Positions 62,099 through 64,000 of a DNA stretch of 64,000 bases are shown piece by piece. Both the position numbers and the translations under genes were made by a program. Every line of letters starts with the position of its first letter. The stretch's first letter is position 1. The notes under the pieces are model-generated. The model saw only the letters and a program-made list of their open reading frames with translations. It made no database searches and was not told the origin of the DNA. Source of the DNA: Bacteroides fluxus YIT 12057 (GTDB taxonomy: Bacteria; Bacteroidota; Bacteroidia; Bacteroidales; Bacteroidaceae); contig NZ_GL882605.1 in the NCBI RefSeq assembly GCF_000195635.1, forward strand, positions 1 to 64,000, written 5' to 3'.

Positions 62099-64000
62099 AT
62101 GAGTAATATGAATGTAAACCTTTTATCTTTTCTTTCTTGCTCTTTATGGAGTGGAGCGGTGGCGCAGGCTGCACCTGCAGAAAAAGAACAGCACAAACCT
62201 GTCAACATCCTGTTTTGTATAGCAGATGATGCAGGGCATATGGGGGCTTATGGCACTTCGTGGGTAAATACTCCGGCTTTTGACCGGGTGGCTCGTGAGG
62301 GAGTGCTTTTTGAAAATGCTTATACATGTAATGCGAAGTCTGCCCCGTCACGGGCAGCCTTCATTACCGGACGCAACTCCTGGCAGTTGAAAGAAGCCTG
62401 TAACCACTGGCCTACTTTCCCTTCGGAATTCAAGTCCTACCCTGAGGCTTTGGCTGAAAATGGATATTATGTGGGTTGTACCGGTAAGGGCTGGGGGCCT
62501 GGGGTTGCCAATGATGCACAAGGGAAGAAGCGGGATATAACCGGAAAGCCGTGGAACGAAAAAAAACTGGTTCCTCCTACCGGCAATATATCGAATGTGG
62601 ATTATGCGGCGAATTTTCAGGAGTTCATGAAGGCACGGCCCAAAGACCGCCCGTTCTGTTTCTGGTATGGCTCGTTGGAACCGCATCGGGGATATGAGTA
62701 TGGCTCTTCTATTCGTGCAGGGAAGAAGGTCGGACAGATTGATTCCGTTCCGAGCTATTGGCCGGATAATGAGATAGTCCGTACGGACATGCTGGATTAT
62801 GCGCTGGAAATCGAGCATTTTGATACGCATCTGGGGCGTATTTTGAAAACATTGGAGGAATCGGGGGAATTGGATAACACGATAGTGGTCGTCACTTCGG
62901 ACCACGGTATGCCTTTCCCACGGTGCAAGGGGCAAGAGTACAACAATTCCAATCACATACCGATGGCGGTAATGTGGAGAAATGGTATCGTGAAACCCGG
63001 GCGGAAGGCAGGTGAATATATCAGTTCGATTGATGTTGCGCCCACTTTGCTTGAGATAGCCGGATTGAGCCGGCAGAAATCCGGAATGCAGGCCATTACG
63101 GGAAGAAGTTTTATGGACATCCTGAAAAATAAAAAGACGGATATGGACCGTGACTTCGTGATGCTTGGAAAAGAGCGCCACGATGTAGGGCGTCCGGACG
63201 ACCGGGGTTATCCCATACGCGGACTGATTCGGGGGGATTTTCTCTACTTGAAAAACTTTGAAACCGAACGTTGGCCGGCCGGGAATCCCGAGACCGGGTA
63301 TATGAATGTGGATGGAGGGCCTACGAAAACAGAAATCCTGAAGGCGCGACGTAATTCGAAAACGGCTCATTATTGGCAACTCTCATTCGGAAAACGTGCC
63401 GCGGAAGAGCTTTATAATATAAAGAAAGACCCGAACTGTATGGTTGACTTGTCCGGGAATCCGGAGTATGAAGCTTTGATGCGGAAGATGGAAAAAGAAA
63501 TGACTGCAAGACTGGTAGAGCAGGAGGATCCGCGCATGTTCGGCCGGGGAGAGGTATTTGACCGTTATCCGGACATGAGTGTTGCATATCAGTTCTGGAA
63601 TCGTACGAAAGCGGGAGAAAAAGTCCCTTCCGGCTGGATTGGGGATACTGATTTTGAGCCCGGTGCAAGTGGACTGAATGTAAATTGGGAAGGTACTTAT
63701 GAGGCGGAGTTTCGTGTACAGGAGTTTGAACAGTACCAACATCCGGATGTCATGGCGAAAGTAAACAAAACGAATGGGTATAGCTTGTTGGATAACGCGA
63801 CTGGGATAGTTGCCCGTAAAGGTAAGGAACTGATGGTCAGAGTCGGTAAGATTGGAACCGATACGCTTCGCATTAAAATCCAGAATTTGGATTGTCCGGA
63901 CGGGGACGGTTACAAAACAGGTTCGTCTCATTACACGCTAAGGGAAGGGCTGAACCGGATAATTCCGGAAAATGACGGATTGGTGTATGTGTTGTATCAC
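62099..64000 (+). CDS. Sulfatase fused to an M60-like module (partial, cut by window edge)
   Basis: At least 634 codons, open to the end of the window. Signal peptide (WSGAVAQA..). Sulfatase domain about 30-485: [17 protein letters not shown], Ser81 in [14 protein letters not shown], and a heparan-N-sulfatase-like architecture. From about residue 535 a second module starts: [40 protein letters not shown] and GLVYVLYH resemble the N-terminal part of M60-like (enhancin) peptidases, which cut mucin-type glycoproteins. The HExxH site would lie beyond the window. The promoter is the third operator-bearing one. Confidence 0.85.
   Translation, partial: MSNMNVNLLSFLSCSLWSGAVAQAAPAEKEQHKPVNILFCIADDAGHMGAYGTSWVNTPAFDRVAREGVLFENAYTCNAKSAPSRAAFITGRNSWQLKEACNHWPTFPSEFKSYPEALAENGYYVGCTGKGWGPGVANDAQGKKRDITGKPWNEKKLVPPTGNISNVDYAANFQEFMKARPKDRPFCFWYGSLEPHRGYEYGSSIRAGKKVGQIDSVPSYWPDNEIVRTDMLDYALEIEHFDTHLGRILKTLEESGELDNTIVVVTSDHGMPFPRCKGQEYNNSNHIPMAVMWRNGIVKPGRKAGEYISSIDVAPTLLEIAGLSRQKSGMQAITGRSFMDILKNKKTDMDRDFVMLGKERHDVGRPDDRGYPIRGLIRGDFLYLKNFETERWPAGNPETGYMNVDGGPTKTEILKARRNSKTAHYWQLSFGKRAAEELYNIKKDPNCMVDLSGNPEYEALMRKMEKEMTARLVEQEDPRMFGRGEVFDRYPDMSVAYQFWNRTKAGEKVPSGWIGDTDFEPGASGLNVNWEGTYEAEFRVQEFEQYQHPDVMAKVNKTNGYSLLDNATGIVARKGKELMVRVGKIGTDTLRIKIQNLDCPDGDGYKTGSSHYTLREGLNRIIPENDGLVYVLYH

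Overview
The window is a chromosomal segment of a gut Bacteroides; the species is not resolved. Evidence: promoters of the Bacteroides type (TTTG, a 19-21 nt spacer, then TAnnTTTG), few Shine-Dalgarno sequences, lipoproteins ending their signal with a Bacteroides-like lipobox, a SusC/SusD pair with a hybrid two-component regulator (HTCS), Ser-type sulfatases, and typical gene neighbours (Fur family-purA, groES-groEL, nifJ). I see no rRNA, tRNA, CRISPR array, insertion sequence or prophage.

Layout. 1-7.6 kb: a Cys-rich lipoprotein, then a branched-chain amino acid operon leuA-leuC-leuD-cimA-(small membrane protein)-leuB. Upstream is a consensus promoter, a 27-residue leader peptide with two Ile-Leu-Leu runs, and a terminator/antiterminator pair: a classical ribosome-mediated attenuator. 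The fourth gene looks like a second isopropylmalate synthase but carries the pyruvate-pocket residues of citramalate synthase, so the operon would feed both leucine and isoleucine, as the leader suggests. 7.8-27.1 kb: housekeeping genes (cysK, a TPR protein, recQ, an AraC-type regulator, DPP III, an AlkD-like protein, Fur family-purA, GH29 fucosidase, zinc peptidase, hisS, an EFR1 ferredoxin, groESL, threonine aldolase, cbpA-cbpM). 27-31 kb: etfB-etfA-acyl-CoA dehydrogenase. 31-48 kb: a TonB receptor, C1B peptidase, sugar kinase, GH36 alpha-galactosidase, pyruvate:ferredoxin oxidoreductase, an AAA_14/DUF4143 ATPase, an uncharacterised ATP-grasp-like protein, a GHL10-type hydrolase and a CstA transporter.

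48.4-64 kb is a polysaccharide utilisation locus: susD, susC, HTCS and a HU-like protein on the minus strand, and three Ser-type sulfatases on the plus strand. The third sulfatase is cut by the window edge and continues into what looks like the start of an M60-like (mucin peptidase) module. The susC promoter and both sulfatase promoters share a 34-nt element, each exactly 20 nt upstream of a -7-like box. This is the likely HTCS operator and ties the divergent units into one regulon, probably aimed at a sulfated host glycan or mucin.

A second theme is intergenic DNA: at least five gaps carry tandem units of about 21-22 nt. Two of them, 28 kb apart and in opposite orientation, share a nearly identical 30-nt core.
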